Source: Gracilaria domingensis
Lineage: Eukaryota; Rhodophyta; Florideophyceae; Gracilariales; Gracilariaceae
DNA: 64,000 bases
NCBI GenBank assembly: GCA_022539475.1
Contig: VCMS01000086.1
Span: 1-64,000 of the forward strand
Reading direction: 5' to 3'
Program-made: the position numbers and the translations under genes
Shown: in pieces, positions 19,852-31,376 of the stretch
How positions within the stretch are numbered: the first letter of the stretch is position 1
Layout: each line of letters begins with the position of its first letter
The notes under the pieces: model-generated
Told to the model about the DNA's origin: nothing
What the model saw: the letters and a program-made list of their open reading frames with translations, nothing else
Database searches by the model: none

Positions 19852-21705
19852 TTACACCCCCGATGAGGGACCGGCACCGCCGCTACCGGAGGGACCCTGC
19901 GAAGGGTGCGGAACGGCGTAAGCCAGTATCCCTGCCATAGTGGTGAGATGATCGGGCACGATAATTCCAGCGTTCTGGAGACTGGCGCGCAACATCGCGA
20001 TGTTCGCCGGAGAATCTTCCGGAGCGACCGGAGCTGTCGGGGCCGGAAGGACCGAAGGAACGGTAGCCGCTACAGGGGCCGGACCCACCACCGGAACACT
20101 CGCTTGAGTCGGAACATTCCAACCCACAGGAGCCTGGGGTACCCCGCCGCTGGCGTGCAACACCTGATTCGCCACCGGTAGGTCGTTCACCAACTCCTGG
20201 TCCATCTCGACGAGTGCTCCCGCCGCCTCTCCACCAGTATCCATGTTCGGATCATCCAGATCTACTGGGGCGACCCAGTTGTCACTGAACATGAACCCAA
20301 TGGGGTGACTGTCTGGAATCGACCGTGGCTGGTTCGCTGCCCACTCGGCATACGCGCTAGTCGTCATCGTACCCTCCCATGGGTGGTAATACACGAAATC
20401 TCCTGCTGTGGGATGTCTCCTACCGGGTGAGCGGTCGTAGTGACGACGAGGACCTTTCCCGCGTTGCAAACGGGGCACCGTTTCCCAATCGACTCCATCG
20501 ATAACATCCAAGATGTAATGGATCTCATCCACGTTCTCTTCGGACCCCAAGGGAGTGTGCAAATCCAGCGAGCGGATAATGCTGCAAAGCATCGGCGGAA
20601 TATACCAAACACGGTATTTGTCGTAAGCCTCCCAGAGGAGAAACGCTGCTACGCGTGCCGCCCACTCGCCGGCTACGAGACCCCACCATCCTGAACGCGA
20701 ATCGTTGATCAATCGGGAGCCGATGTAACTCAAGCACGGAGGCAGTTCTGCAAAACACCCTTTGGGTACCTCCACATCACGCCACCAATCTGGTAGAGGA
20801 GGGAACCGTCCAACAAAGGCCTGCGGTCTGTAACTCTCGGTCTCGATATTCGGATACGGAATCAGATACCCATGACGGAAACGAGCTTTCCGCTCAAACC
20901 GAATGCGGTTGACGAACCCACTCTGGGAAGCGTTCTTGCGAAGATAACGGAACTCCGCTCGGAGTATGGGCCGATTCCAGCACAACATCAACCTCGATGT
21001 GGTCGGGCCATCGCCAGCGTACCGCGCATGGTCGAACGCCGCCAAATTGTCTCCATATCGGACTTCACCGAAAGTACGGTAGAACGGAGTATCGAACCCA
21101 TATGACGGTGGAACCAGATGCTCGAGGTGCACTCGACTGAGTCTCTTGTACGCCAACTTCGCGTGTTCCGCGCGCACGGTGTTCAGGTTCTCACCCTCGC
21201 GGGTATCGTACCGGAAGAGCATCGGGTCGATCGCTATACGAACTTTCCATTCTGGGAATTGCACTACCGCTAACGGCAGACCGCCCGGTAGGAAGCCGTT
21301 TTAGGCATACGACTCCAGGAGAGTGTCATCCTTAACAGCTACCGGATGAAACCACGATGCACGGCTGAACGCAAACCCATCACGGAGTGGATCGCGTACT
21401 GCGAGAGATTCCCTCGATATCCAACCAGCTTGGTTCGCCATCAGCGGCATCGCTTGCGCTGAATTCCATAACGGAACGTTTACCGGGACCATCGGTTGAG
21501 ACTGAGGCAGTGGAGCCGTCGCAGAACCCGGCTGAGGGTAGTTCGACGCGCTCGCCTGACCCGTCGGGTGATGAGAAAACTGATTCGGGTTCATCGGAAT
21601 GACAGATGATGTACTGTGATCGAGTTCGGATACTTGAATACTCTGTTCGCTTGAGTGTGTATCGCGCTTGCGAAGTATAGAAACCGAGGAGTTGGTACCG
21701 CTCAT
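19852..21705 (-). pseudogene. Antisense ORF (aORF) of element B, one nonsense codon
   Basis: About 617 codons run opposite to gag-pol. The start is taken at the ATG at 21705 (MSGTNSS), about 80 bp from the 3' LTR. A single in-frame TAA at 21301-21303 interrupts LESYA/NGFLPGGL. At this point A has SYAVNGMLPGG and E has SYTENGMLPGG, so it is a point mutation. The order is a polar N terminus with MNPNQF, the core motifs GWISRESL, RASWFHP, RTFGEVRYG, LRAEFRYL, LIPYPNIE, LPDWWRDVEVPKGCFAELPP, YIGSRLI, AEWAARVAAFLLWEAYD, RSPGRRHP, YYHPWEG and IGFMFSDN, a Pro/Ala/Val linker, and a C-terminal module (RASLQNAGIIVPDH...GGAGPSSG). I do not recognise a family. The shared frame after divergence from A and E argues for selection on the protein. 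Confidence 0.88.
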
Positions 21706-21770
21706 GACTGTGACGTATTTACGTACTTGCGTTTCGCACAAAACTTCAGCCTCGAAGTCGTTCTCGGCTC

Positions 21771-21784
21771 TAAGGAGAGGGAGA
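21771..21784 (+). promoter_or_regulatory. 3' polypurine tract of element B
   Basis: TAAGGAGAGGGAGA lies directly before the LTR start TGTAGAGC at 21785. It is close to the internal tracts TAAGGAGGGGGA at 15049-15060 and 18181-18192. Confidence 0.8.
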
Positions 21785-22758
21785 TGTAGAGCAACGCAAT
21801 TTGCGTGGTTATCAGGATGATGCGCCTCATATACTCAGGGGAGTGATACGAGGACGCACTCGAAGAGTTATGAGTTGGACCCAATTTTGGCGGTTACTTT
21901 TGGAATGGCTTTCCCACAGTTACCTGTAATCAGGGTTGCCATTGCTGGCCAATACCGCTAGGTGGACGCGTGTACTACACCACCGTGTGTGTGCATATTA
22001 CGGGACAATAGGTAGTGCACCTGAGGTGCCTGACACTGGGCTAGCCACGTGTACGGACCCCTGCGGGTGTGCACCACGTGTACATAGTTAGTTTAGACCT
22101 ACTTAGGTGAGCTCGACCTCGTCGTCGCGAGCACCTTTGTAAAGTCAACCCGAGCACTTCTAAGTGAACTCTTTGTCGAGCAGCGCTCTCCTGAGTGGAC
22201 TCTACACGAGTGAGGCTCTGGCGCCAACCGCCTACGTGGGTTATCACTCTCGCGAGTATAGCCACGTCTGGTTACGGTGGTCCTACCCTCTCGGTACCTT
22301 TGAGGAACATCTGTCGTTGACGTCGGAACCTGAGGGTCGTACCGAGGAGGTATAGAACTAGATTACGAAGTGATCCGACTCTGTATAGAGTTTTGCCGTG
22401 TTTACGGAAACCCGTGCATTACCGTTGGAGGATCTCGCCCCGCTCCGGGCACAGTGCCGAGGAGGCCCTACCCTTCGCGTGTGGGTGTTGTTTGGTTGTT
22501 GTTTTCTGTTGCTTTCCCTCTCGGGACTACACCTGTCGTTGGTCGTGTTTCATCGTTGCCGATACCACCCCATCTCTGGAGTTTCTCATCGTTTCCTCAC
22601 CACGTGGCCTAGCACCTCTGTAGGTATAGCCAGTTGCCACTTCGGCCTTACAACCGAGTTACGATGGTACAGAGGGCTCTGTCACTGGTCTGCCATCTCT
22701 CACGAGAGCGGACCTTCGGACAGTCTGGTGGGTTTCACTCTTCCGAGTTTGCCCCACA
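21785..22758 (+). repeat. 3' LTR of element B
   Basis: It starts TGTAGAGCAACGC and ends GAGTTTGCCCCACA. It is homologous at its ends and in its U5-like part to the LTRs of A and G (GTAGGTATAGCC near 22620). It is about 974 bp. The partner LTR is outside the window, so the right end is assigned by similarity and the TG...CA rule. Confidence 0.8.
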
Positions 22759-23131
22759 GCTATGGCCGCTCCAATGCATGTGTTCCACAAGCTGGCAATG
22801 CGGAGGTGTTATCGTGGCCCTCTGTGACTGTCATTTGCAGCGGACATCACTACAAGGTGATGCACTGGCTTCCGCCCAAGATTCAGGTTCTCCTGTGACA
22901 TTTCTAATCGGTTCGGGGGACGTAATGTAAGATAGTGAAGTGCCAGGCTTTTACTGGCTCGGAACATCTTACTAAACCAGAACCGACACACTGTCGATGT
23001 CTGGAACAACAAGAGCTTCACGCTGAAGTGAGCTCAATACTTATACTAACTGTACGGTCCTGATGTACTCACAGGTAATTGTCGGAATACCTGAGTGGGT
23101 GTCACTATATTACACGTAATGTGTTCCTCAA
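22759..23131. other. Sequence between LTR of B and RT of element C
   Basis: Only short unsupported ORFs are present. It lies just upstream of the RT domain of C on the same strand, so it may be the decayed protease/gag end of C. No motif such as DTG is seen. Confidence 0.35.
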
Positions 23132-24065
23132 TTGGCTCGGGATGTGGCGATTCGTAGTAATAGTAATCGTTCGAGTAACAACGTGCATCGTAAGATCCCT
23201 AGTATTCACCCGGCGGACATTCTCCACACTTATCCGTCTCAGAAAGGTACAGTTCTCCCCCCGGATGTGAACAAGTTTACAAGACAGCTTGTGGATATGG
23301 GGTTCATATTTCCCAATCCAACGGCAGAGTGCCAGTGCGCTTCGCTAGTCGTTCCAAAGAAAAGAAGGGTCAAGTTTCGCCTAACGATTGATCTACGACC
23401 GCTGAACGCAGCTACAAAGAAGCAAGCGTTTCCAATGCCAAACCTAGAGGCAGAAATGCAAGACTTTGCTGAAAGTACAGTGTTCGCGGCCATCGATCTC
23501 GTTTCTGGGTATTGGCAGCTTCCATTGCAGGAAGACTCGTATTCAAAGTGCTCTTTTGTCACCCCAAATGGTTTGTACTCGTCCAAACGAGTATTGATGG
23601 GAATGACGAACGCATTACCGCACTTTCAGGGGAGTATATACCCCCTTTTTGAACACTTACGCAATTCACTGAAGCTTTGGATTGATGATTTTGCACTTCA
23701 TGAACAAGATGAAGAATCACTCGTAGAGGTCGTGGCTGAATACCTCAAAATATGTCAAGGGAAAGGGTCATACGTCTCTGCAAAGAAATCTAGTTTCTTC
23801 GAGAAAGAATTTCGTTGGTGCGGCAGAATTATTGACGAACATGGGAATCGGCTGGACCCAACGAGAATTGAGGCTTTCAAAGATATTGAATGCCCACAAA
23901 CCGCAGATGAGTTGTGTGAATTTGTTCATTGCTGCAGGTGGATGGCGAATGCTATCCCAAATCTAGCGGTACAGTTGGCACCATTAACCGAGCTTCTGGA
24001 AAAGGCTTATGAGAAGGTCGGCAAACGCAAGAAGGCTTTGCTAAAGAAAGTTTCACTACGTAGCC
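23132..24065 (+). pseudogene. Reverse transcriptase of element C
   Basis: The RT domain has FRLTIDLRPLNAATKK, FAAIDLVSGYWQLPLQ, FVTPNGLYSSKRVLMGMTNA and the catalytic box LWIDDF in place of the usual YxDD. It is followed by the thumb/connection CGRIIDEHGNRLDPTRIEAF. The frame is open until element D begins at 24066. Its N-terminal extent is uncertain. The closest families I recall are oomycete-type Gypsy pols. Confidence 0.85.
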
Positions 24066-24280
24066 TGTAACACAGAAGACAGCCTACAAGCCATCGTGAC
24101 GCTTGATCACCGTCCGAGGCTTGTAGCTCACGTGCTGCGAGCCAGCACAAGACAGTAGACAGCTTGTAGGATAGTCGTAGATATCTTTAGACTTCTACAA
24201 GATCTGTATTAAAGGAGCGTGTGCCGGCCCTCCCCTCCATCGGAGAAGGCCAGACTTCACTCAACCATCTCTTCATTACA
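24066..24280. repeat. Left LTR of element D
   Basis: 215 bp, with TGTAA/TTACA ends. It contains an inverted pair CTACAAGCC...GGCTTGTAG (24086 onward) and TATTAAAG at about 24207, a possible promoter element. Confidence 0.88.
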
Positions 24281-25578
24281 TTTTGTAGCATCTGCTTGCG
24301 ATCCCCAGCGACTGGATCCACCACGCCCCACTCCGCACGTGATCTTATCAACCAGCATCATCGTTTTCAACCGCAACACCGTCCTCTACGCTTTTCTCAA
24401 CATCGACATCTCTAATCTAGCCCAATTCCGATCGTATTGATAATGAATCTGACCAAGACTCCGGAGCAATACTTTTTTTCTCGTCGCTGCTGACCACCAC
24501 TTAGTCAGCTGCCCGACACCCGAAAGCACACATGTGCCTTCCGCGCACAGCCGCTCCAGCTCATGTCGTTGATACTTTTGCTCGTCACCTGTTTTACCTC
24601 TGTACAAAGGTACCTGCTCTTTCTTCATCGCTTCTGATTTCCGCATCTTCAGCCGTCCGACATCAGATGACCATCGTGGATGTTTCGCGCACACCCGCAT
24701 GCACTGCCACCCACATTCCGGGCTACCGCAGTATGACCAGCCTCTCACCCGCTGCAGTTGATAACCGTCGTCCAGCCGCCGGACAGCCCTCATGTGTCTT
24801 AACACGCTGGACGCCGGAGAACCGCACAGAGCTGCACGACGCCAGCTCAAAGCCGCGCACAAGCCGCGCAAAGCCGCGCACAAGCCGCTCACAAGCCGCG
24901 CAAAGCCGCGCACAAGCTGCGCAAAGTCGCGCACAAAGCCGCACAAACCCGCACAAACCCGCGCGTAGTCACACACTACCCGGCAAACCGCTGATTGGGC
25001 CATGGCTCGCAATATGTCGCCAAACGCGTGCTACAGAGAGTTTCTGCTGCGTCCGCCAACCAGGAAGTTTGCCCATTATTCTGAGATTCAGTTTCAATGA
25101 TCATCCGTCTTTGTCCGAGCTGCCTCCTTGGCAGTTGAATGGACTTGCTAATGCAGAAGATGGTTCCTATCTTAATCACTATCGCTCTTTCTTTGGTTTA
25201 CCTCTGGTCTGCTCCAGATTCGCACACTATCAGACTGGCATAAGCGATCCTTTTGTCCAATCGTATCTATTTCTGTTCTAATTCGTACAAACTCTTCGTA
25301 ATTTTCGATGGTTCTATCGTGTAGTATGGGATGCACGATTCTTCATGAAGTTCTCAGTCTGTTTTGCCCAGCACAGACTTAAAACAATAGCTGCTATATC
25401 TTCTTGAATTCTTACGCCTCATTGGTTACGCACCACACGGGCAGAGCTCCGTGTTCACCTTCCGGGTCTAGGCTGTTTCTTCTGCTGGACACTTGTCTAC
25501 ATTTACCTTCTCACAAACCAACTACAACCCTACCAACACATTGTTCAACGAGGACGTTGAACCTCAAAACCGGGGTGA
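24281..25578. other. Internal region of element D
   Basis: No pol or gag similarity. An 11-bp-type tandem repeat (GCCGCGCACAA/GCCGCGCAAA) occupies about 24848-24965. It explains the repetitive SRAKPRTSR-like and LCARLCA-like ORFs on the two strands. No TGG-type primer binding site is seen immediately inside the left LTR. Confidence 0.6.
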
Positions 25579-26350
25579 ATGTAACACAGAAGCAGGCCCG
25601 TATTTGTGACTGACTGACTTGATAAAAATATAAGTGACTAGTGACTGACTGACTAGCAAATGCAATAAAATTCTAGTCACATTTAGTCATTTACAGTACA
25701 GGTGGCCACTTACATACGTGTCACATTCATAACCACTAATTTTCCTACACGTGTGTAATATAATAGCCTAAGTGGTTTTCAAATTAAGTCTGAAGTTTAT
25801 TTTTGACTATAAATAGTAAAAATAGATATCAATTTGTTAATATATCTCTTTGTTTGATTGATTTTGGTGTTTTTTTCAATGTTTTGCTCAATTTTAAAAA
25901 TGTTTCTAAAACTTGAAGTTTGATAATAACATTCTTTAGAACGAAAATACCTTGTTAGAGCCTAAGCAAATTGACTTATATACTTATATATCTCCGACCA
26001 AGAGCAGCGCAATTTAACTTCTAAGCAAACGCGCTTAGAGAAAGAACCAAGGAAAATGTGCCTACATGTGACTGACTAGGAATTTTTTTGAGTGACTTTG
26101 ACTTTTAAACTTGCTGGAAAATCTAGTCACAAATACGGTCCTGCACAGAAGACCTACAAGCCATCGTGACGTTTGATCACCGTCCGAGGCTTGTAGCTCA
26201 CGTGCTGCCAGCCAGCACAAGACAGTAGACAGCTTGTAGGATAGTCGTAGATATCTTTAGACTTCTACAAGATCTGTATTAAAGGAGCGTGTGCCGGCCT
26301 TCTCCTCCATCGGAGAAGGCCAGACTTCACTCAACCATCTCTTCATTACA
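25579..26350. repeat. Right LTR of element D, split by MITE
   Basis: The first 13 bases (TGTAACACAGAAG) lie at 25579-25591 and the rest at 26144-26350. Taking out 552 bp of MITE and one 8-bp duplication leaves 212 bp. This matches the left LTR apart from a 3-base difference. Confidence 0.88.
25592..26143. mobile_element. hAT-like MITE inside LTR of D
   Basis: The terminal inverted repeats are CAGGCCCGTATTTGTGACT at the left and the complement of CAGGACCGTATTTGTGACT at the right, 18 of 19 matching. They are flanked by an 8-bp duplication CACAGAAG (25584-25591 and 26144-26151). An 8-bp duplication with CAG-type ends fits the hAT superfamily. The interior is AT-rich with repeated GTGACTGACTGACT and no transposase. 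Confidence 0.88.
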
Positions 26351-26355
26351 TAGCC

Positions 26356-28107
26356 TTTCTTGGGGACCAGACCATGAAGCCTCGTTCTTGGATGTGCAAG
26401 AAAGCCTACGTGAGAGTGTAAGGCTGTTCTTTGTGAAGGATAGTTACGTCATCTGCGTGTTCACAGACGCGTCAGAACGTTACTGGTCAGGAGTGGTGAC
26501 CCAGACGAAAGCAGAGGAGCTGAACCTGCCCATCGACGTGCAGGAGCATGAGCCTCTTGCATTACTTGGTGGAGCGTTCACTGAGACACAGGCGAGATGG
26601 ACAACGTATGAAAAAGAGGGTTATACCATCTTTCAGGTATTCAAGAAGATGGGCTACCTGTTCCTGGGACGGATTGACACATTTGTGTTTACAGATCACC
26701 ATAACCTTCTGTTTGTGTTTTGCCCATTGGCATATATAACCTCGCTTGGGAGACATATCATCTCAAAAGTTCAAAGGTGGGCTTTGTTCATGGCATGATT
26801 TGACTACTTTCTTGAGCACATTGCAGGATACAAGAACATTTTTCCTGATATGCTTACACGCTGGCTCAAAGGATACCAGTCCAGACCAGCAGCAAGGTCA
26901 AGGTCGAGCCTTTTGGTTAAGGCCACCCAGATAACACCGTCCTCCGACTTATTTGCTTGGCCTACGCTTACAGATATTCGCGTGGTGCAGCAAACTGCTA
27001 GAAAGGAGGAATCGTGGACATCAGATGAGAAGGGCACCTTGAGATTCAACGGTATGGTGTGGATACCTGATGATGATGTGGAACTGAAGTTGAAGATTAT
27101 GATCATATCCCATTGTGATAGTTGTGGTCATCGTGGGGCCACTGCAACTGAGAGTGTGATAAGAGAAACATTCTATTGGAAGTCTATGACTGTGGATGTA
27201 CAGACTTTTGTCAAGGACAGTCTGTATTGCATCTTATCGAGAGCGGGATCAATGGTGTCAAGACCGTTTGGTCAAGCGTTGCACGCAACTCGTCCGAACG
27301 AAGTCATTCACGTTGATTTCTTATACATGGGACGCAGCAACTCGGGTTTCACGTACATTTTATTGATTAGAGATGACCTCTCTGGCTTTGTTTGGCTATG
27401 GCCTGGTGTGGCCGCAGATATTATCACTGCAGCCGAAGCATTGTCATCGTGGACAGCCAATTTCAGTGGGTGGGATCACATGGTGACGGACTAGGGTGCT
27501 CATTTCCGAAACTCTTTGATGAAGAACCTGGCAGAGGAACTGCATTTTAGTCATCATTTCACAACGACGTATTGCCCCTGGGCCAATGGCTCTGTAGAGA
27601 GGATATGCAGGGAGGTGCTCAGAGCATGTAAGGCTCTGCTAGCAGAACGGAAATTGAAACCGTAGAATGGCCTAAGGTGGTTGAGGTTGTGCAGAGCATT
27701 CTGAACCATGCCCCTTTGCAGCGCTTAGGATTGCGCGATGAGAAGACACCAAAGGTCTACCGGACTCCGTTGGAAGTGTTTACAGATCACAAACCCAAAA
27801 GGCCTTTGCTTTCTGCATGGGTTGCAGAGGACTACCCGAAGGGAGCAACAACGACGGAAGCAAGAGCACGTCAACTGGTTGAGATTGAGAAACTGCAAGA
27901 GGCAGTAGAGATGATGCATAAGAAGGTGGCCGAAGAGTTTTCAAAGAATCGCAAGAGAAAGATTCAAGAGCACAACATGAGAACGCGAGTGCATTTTCCA
28001 GACTTGGACGTTGCGTCTTTTGTTCTCGTTCGACAAGCTGTGGATGGTGGACATAAGCTCAAATTTAAGTTGAAAGGTCCTCCTCGTGTTGTGAAAGTGG
28101 AGTCAGA
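26356..28107 (+). pseudogene. RNase H and integrase of element C
   Basis: RNase H has VFTDASERYWSG, then EKEGYTIF and FTDHHNLLF. A frameshift near 26797 precedes AGYKNIFPDMLTRWL. Integrase has an incomplete zinc region (HCDSCGHRGA... with only one of the two later cysteines), core D in HVDFLYMG, D in VTD followed by an in-frame TAG (27492-27494), and E in NGSVERICREV. Another shift near 27665 leads to the C-terminal domain (FVLVRQAVDGGHKLKFKLKGPPRVVKVES), which stops where element E enters at 28108. It is non-functional as it stands. Confidence 0.85.
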
Positions 28108-29091
28108 TGTGGAGCAAAACCCCAGCGATGGGATCGTCTCTCAAGGCGTTCGAGTCCTTGCCCTCTAGACGAGGTGAACTCAGTGGTGAGCCCTCCGAAC
28201 ACGGATAGTGCGGGTGTAAGACCGCCCGTGGTACGGGATATACCTACGGAGGTTGAGTGGGTGAACGTGCTTGATCCAGGAATCCGGCGAAAAGTGACGG
28301 AATGGTCGAGGAGGAAGAGTACCGTAGAGCGGTGTAAGCCCTAGGCAAAAGGGGAGAAAGAAGGGAAATAGAGGAGGAAAAGAGAGGAATCCCGCGGCGG
28401 GACGTGCGGAAAGCGGCAACAGACCCGGCGCCGGGAGACGACGATGTGTATTAAGCCCACGCGGCACAACTCTATACAGAGAGGGAAACGCTACCAATTG
28501 TGGTGAAAGCAGTACAACTGCACAAATAAGAAACATGAACAGTCCGAAGACACGGAATAAAACAGCCCGAGGGCAAGGCCACAATGGTCAGTATTGCCTG
28601 AATAATCCCGAGGGATGAAGCTGAGTCGTACCGTACGCGGTGTTTCTCCGGAGGGAGTTGTACACTTCGCGATGGCGAAACAGTTCAGAGCCAAACTCGG
28701 TTACCCTTTACTGAGGGGCGGAGGTGGCTGCGAGGTGATCTTCTCATATCATAACCGATTACTTAGTTAAACTAAATTAAATAAATAAAGTGCACGCTTG
28801 TGCAGGTCCACACACGTGGAAGGTGTGCAACCCGCGGCAGCGGCCAGTAAACTATTCGACTATCGAACCAGATTCACCTGTGAAAGGGTCAAAATAACCA
28901 CACGCGTACACGCGACCAATACTCATCCGCGCCACGTCATGGCCGACCCCTCAGGGTGCCATACCTCAATGCGGCCAAAAGGTATCCCATCAGTGGGCCA
29001 ATATTCATACCTTCCGAGTACCCGGAACCATCCTTACCAGGGGTTTATGAAAACAATCCCCGTGTATCGGGTAAGCACGTTTTGCTCTACA
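28108..29091 (-). repeat. 3' LTR of element E
   Basis: On the + strand it starts TGTGGAGC and ends GCTCTACA. It is nearly identical to 39204-40187. The conserved hairpin block lies at 28213-28248. Its ORFs (for example 28180-28584) are LTR sequence without independent support. Confidence 0.96.
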
Positions 29092-29105
29092 TATCCCCCT
29101 CCTTA
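29092..29105 (-). promoter_or_regulatory. 3' polypurine tract of element E
   Basis: On the element strand TAAGGAGGGGGATA touches the LTR start. Its 12-base core TAAGGAGGGGGA recurs inside pol at 32676-32687, and 11 of the bases recur at 35895-35905. Confidence 0.85.
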
Positions 29106-29171
29106 GCGCAGGAAACATCCGGTTTGCGAGCGGAGACTCATCAGGGAGCTCGCATATAAGCGTGGTCCACC

Positions 29172-30986
29172 ATGGACATATCCGAGATTCCGGTTCCTCG
29201 TCACAATGAGACACACGTGCAAACGCACTCAGCTTCTCTGCACTCAGACGATTCAGTACGTGAAGTTTCTTCTGCGATCGACGATTCGATGAACCCTCAC
29301 CAGGGCGACAAGCAGCCCTCCCAAACCGGGGTTCCGAACGTTTCGGGTCCCGCAACTCCTGCGACAGGGTATCTCGGCGGATTCGCCTCCGCTCCTCTGC
29401 CTCAGAGTCAACATCACACGTCTACACCGAATCCGGTCGACGTCGCGGCGTGGAATTCCGCTCAGGCGGTGCCCTTGCTGGCGACTCCAGCTGGCTGGAT
29501 AGCGCGTGAATCGCTCCTTGTTCAAGATCCGACTACCGGAGGAAGCTGGGCCTATTCCAGAGCGCCCTGGTTTCACCCGATAGCGGTTCGCAACAGTGCG
29601 TTGATGGATTCATACACCGAGAACGGTATGCTGCCTGGCGGCCTGCACCGAGATATGATGGATTCCTGGGATTGGAGAAACCGCGTGGCGGTTGTACCTC
29701 ACGTGCTGTCACGAAAACGGCGCGGCCGTGGATACGAAACGCTGGATGAAGCGCGCGCGGCTATGGCGCGATTGGCGTACTTTCGGAAGGACCGAGCCTC
29801 GTTCCCCGAGAGGATCCCCCAGTCATACGGGTTCGACCTTTCCCGGTTCCGAACTTACGGAGAGATCAAGTATGGCGCGAACCTCGCGGACTTCCAAGCG
29901 GCGGAAAACTTCCCGGAGTCGATGCCGGCGGACATTCTCCTGTTCAACAGGCCTATCCTGCGAGCGGAGTTCCGATATCTACATCGCCTTTCGGGAGAGG
30001 GACGCTTCTTCGACCGATTGCGAAACGAACGCAAGTGGCGATCCCGGTTCGGGTATCTGATTCCACACCAGAACATGGAGGTTGAACGTTTGCGTCCGGA
30101 CGCACTAGCCGGTCGATTCGCTCCACTCCCATCGTGGTGGGCTCACTATGAGGTACCACGCGGGTGTTTCCCGGAATTGCCTCCGTGAATCTCCTATGTG
30201 GGGTCACGCATGATTGCGAATCCGCACTCGGAGTACTGGATGCTCTTCATCGCCGAATGGGCCGCTCGCGTTGCCGCGTTTACGCTATGGGAAGCATACG
30301 ACCAGAACCGTGTTTGGTATTTGCCTCCGAGGTTACGGAATGTGATTAGATCACTGGACTTATACACCGCGCTCGGTTCGGACGACAACGTCAGCGAGGT
30401 CATCAGCCTTATCGATCTCATCGATTCCATTGATTGGAGTACCGTTCCGGCGGAAAACGTCCCCAGGGACACTCGTTCGCACTACGACCGTTCGCCAGGG
30501 CGAAGACATCCGGGTGCCGGTCACTTCGTGTACTACGATCCCTGGGAAGGAGTTACCGTCCCGAAGGAGCGGGCCCTCGTCCTACGCGGACTTCCTCGAA
30601 TGGTTCCGAGCGATCACCCTATTGGGTTTATGTTTTCCGACAACTATTACTCCGTAGCAGAGGAGGACGATCCAATGGTGGATGACACTGTGGAAGACCC
30701 GGCAACGGGAGGCCCGTCGGCGGCTTCCGCAGGAGTTCCGGTTGTCGGAGGGGCGGCTGCGCCAGTTGCTCCTATCGGTTGGGGCGTGGGCCCTTCGCAG
30801 GGGAATATTGACCCTCGCGTGATAGCGATGCGCAACCAACTCCTCGGACTTGGGGTGCCGGTTCCACCGGATATGTACGACCTCGGCCAGCTGTTGGCAT
30901 TGGGAGCGCAGGCCTTTGCGAGTCAGCCTCCCCAAGCGGAGCCGTCAAACCCTGGAGGTGCCGGTCCTTCGACAGGATGGCAGTGA
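29172..30986 (+). pseudogene. Antisense ORF (aORF) of element E, one nonsense codon
   Basis: About 604 codons run opposite to gag-pol. It starts at an ATG in the context CCACCATGG at 29172, 80 bp from the inner LTR edge. One in-frame TGA (30186-30188) breaks CFPELPP/ISYVGSR, where A and B have serine and cysteine codons. Core motifs by residue: GWIARESL about 107, RAPWFHP about 130, NGMLPGG about 152, RTYGEIKYG about 229, LRAEFRYL about 262, WWAHYEVPRGCFPELPP 323-338, AEWAARVAAFTLWEAYD about 359, RSPGRRHP about 440, YYDPWEG about 454, IGFMFSDN about 483. A variable Ala/Val/Pro linker precedes the C-terminal module ending GGAGPSTG. No transmembrane segment, signal peptide or known catalytic motif is evident. 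Envelope, gag-like or regulatory roles are all unproven. Confidence 0.88.
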
Positions 30987-31376
30987 TCCCAACGGTGGGT
31001 TCCCTCCATGATGGGCTGTGGTAGGCTCTGCGACCAACGCACTCCGCAATAGCTAGCGGTACAACTTCTCCTTAGAATAAAATCGACTTCGATGTCACTT
31101 CCTTCATAACCGGTTTACGGTTCAACGCTTCTTCGCGTATCGTCGTTCCAAGACGATCGTCCAAACTGCGTGTAGCTTCACAACATGTTCACATGGACCG
31201 TTACACGGTAGTTTTCTTCGTTCCGATAAATCGGCATCCGTTAGACGGAAATCATCTTTTCTTCTTCATCCCTTCGATACTTCCTTCCTTGGGAACAAAC
31301 CAAACTTCTTGGTAGTACCATCAATGATTCTTCCACAAGTGGGTCCGTCGATTGCCCTTACGACCCGGCGGCACTG
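30987..31376. other. Spacer between aORF and chromodomain ORF of E
   Basis: No coding sequence. It contains TTCTTCGTTCC and CTTTTCTTCTTCATCCCTTCG (31205-31290), pyrimidine-rich on +. This corresponds to the spacers of A, B and F. It separates two converging ORFs. Confidence 0.55.

Larger units (their letters stand above)
1..22758 (+). mobile_element. Ty3/Gypsy LTR retrotransposon B, 5' end outside window, split by element A
   Basis: The internal sequence starts before base 1 and its 5' LTR is off the left edge. The order is gag (91-959 and 12870-14075), pol (14073-18295 and on to 18529), a separate chromodomain ORF (19223-19465), a converging antisense ORF (21705-19852), a polypurine tract (21771-21784) and the 3' LTR (21785-22758). 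Element A (960-12869) lies within gag. Pol is a single open frame, and the other coding parts carry only point stops, so B is fairly young. The target-site duplication of B cannot be tested because the left LTR is missing. Confidence 0.93.
24066..26350. mobile_element. Small non-autonomous LTR element D (TRIM/LARD-like)
   Basis: Two ~212-215-bp LTRs (24066-24280; 25579-26350 with an insertion) start TGTAACAC and end CATTACA. They flank 1.3 kb without RT, integrase or gag similarity. The five-base target duplication TAGCC is perfect (24061-24065 and 26351-26355). Orientation is not certain, though AAAACCGGGGTGAA before the right LTR could be a PPT for + orientation. The 249- and 208-codon ORFs inside carry no known motif and overlap on opposite strands. 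Confidence 0.88.

Noticed and set aside
24848-24965. CRISPR-like regular short repeat
   Set aside because: It is a simple tandem array of ~10-11-bp units without spacers, in a eukaryotic transposon.
24386-25281. Long overlapping ORFs on both strands inside element D
   Set aside because: They run through the GCCGCGCACAA tandem repeat, which is open in several frames. No known domain is seen and they give contradictory strands.
29151-29158. CATATAAG as TATA box of the aORF of E
   Set aside because: It is only ~15 bp before the ATG, too close for a normal start site to precede the coding region.
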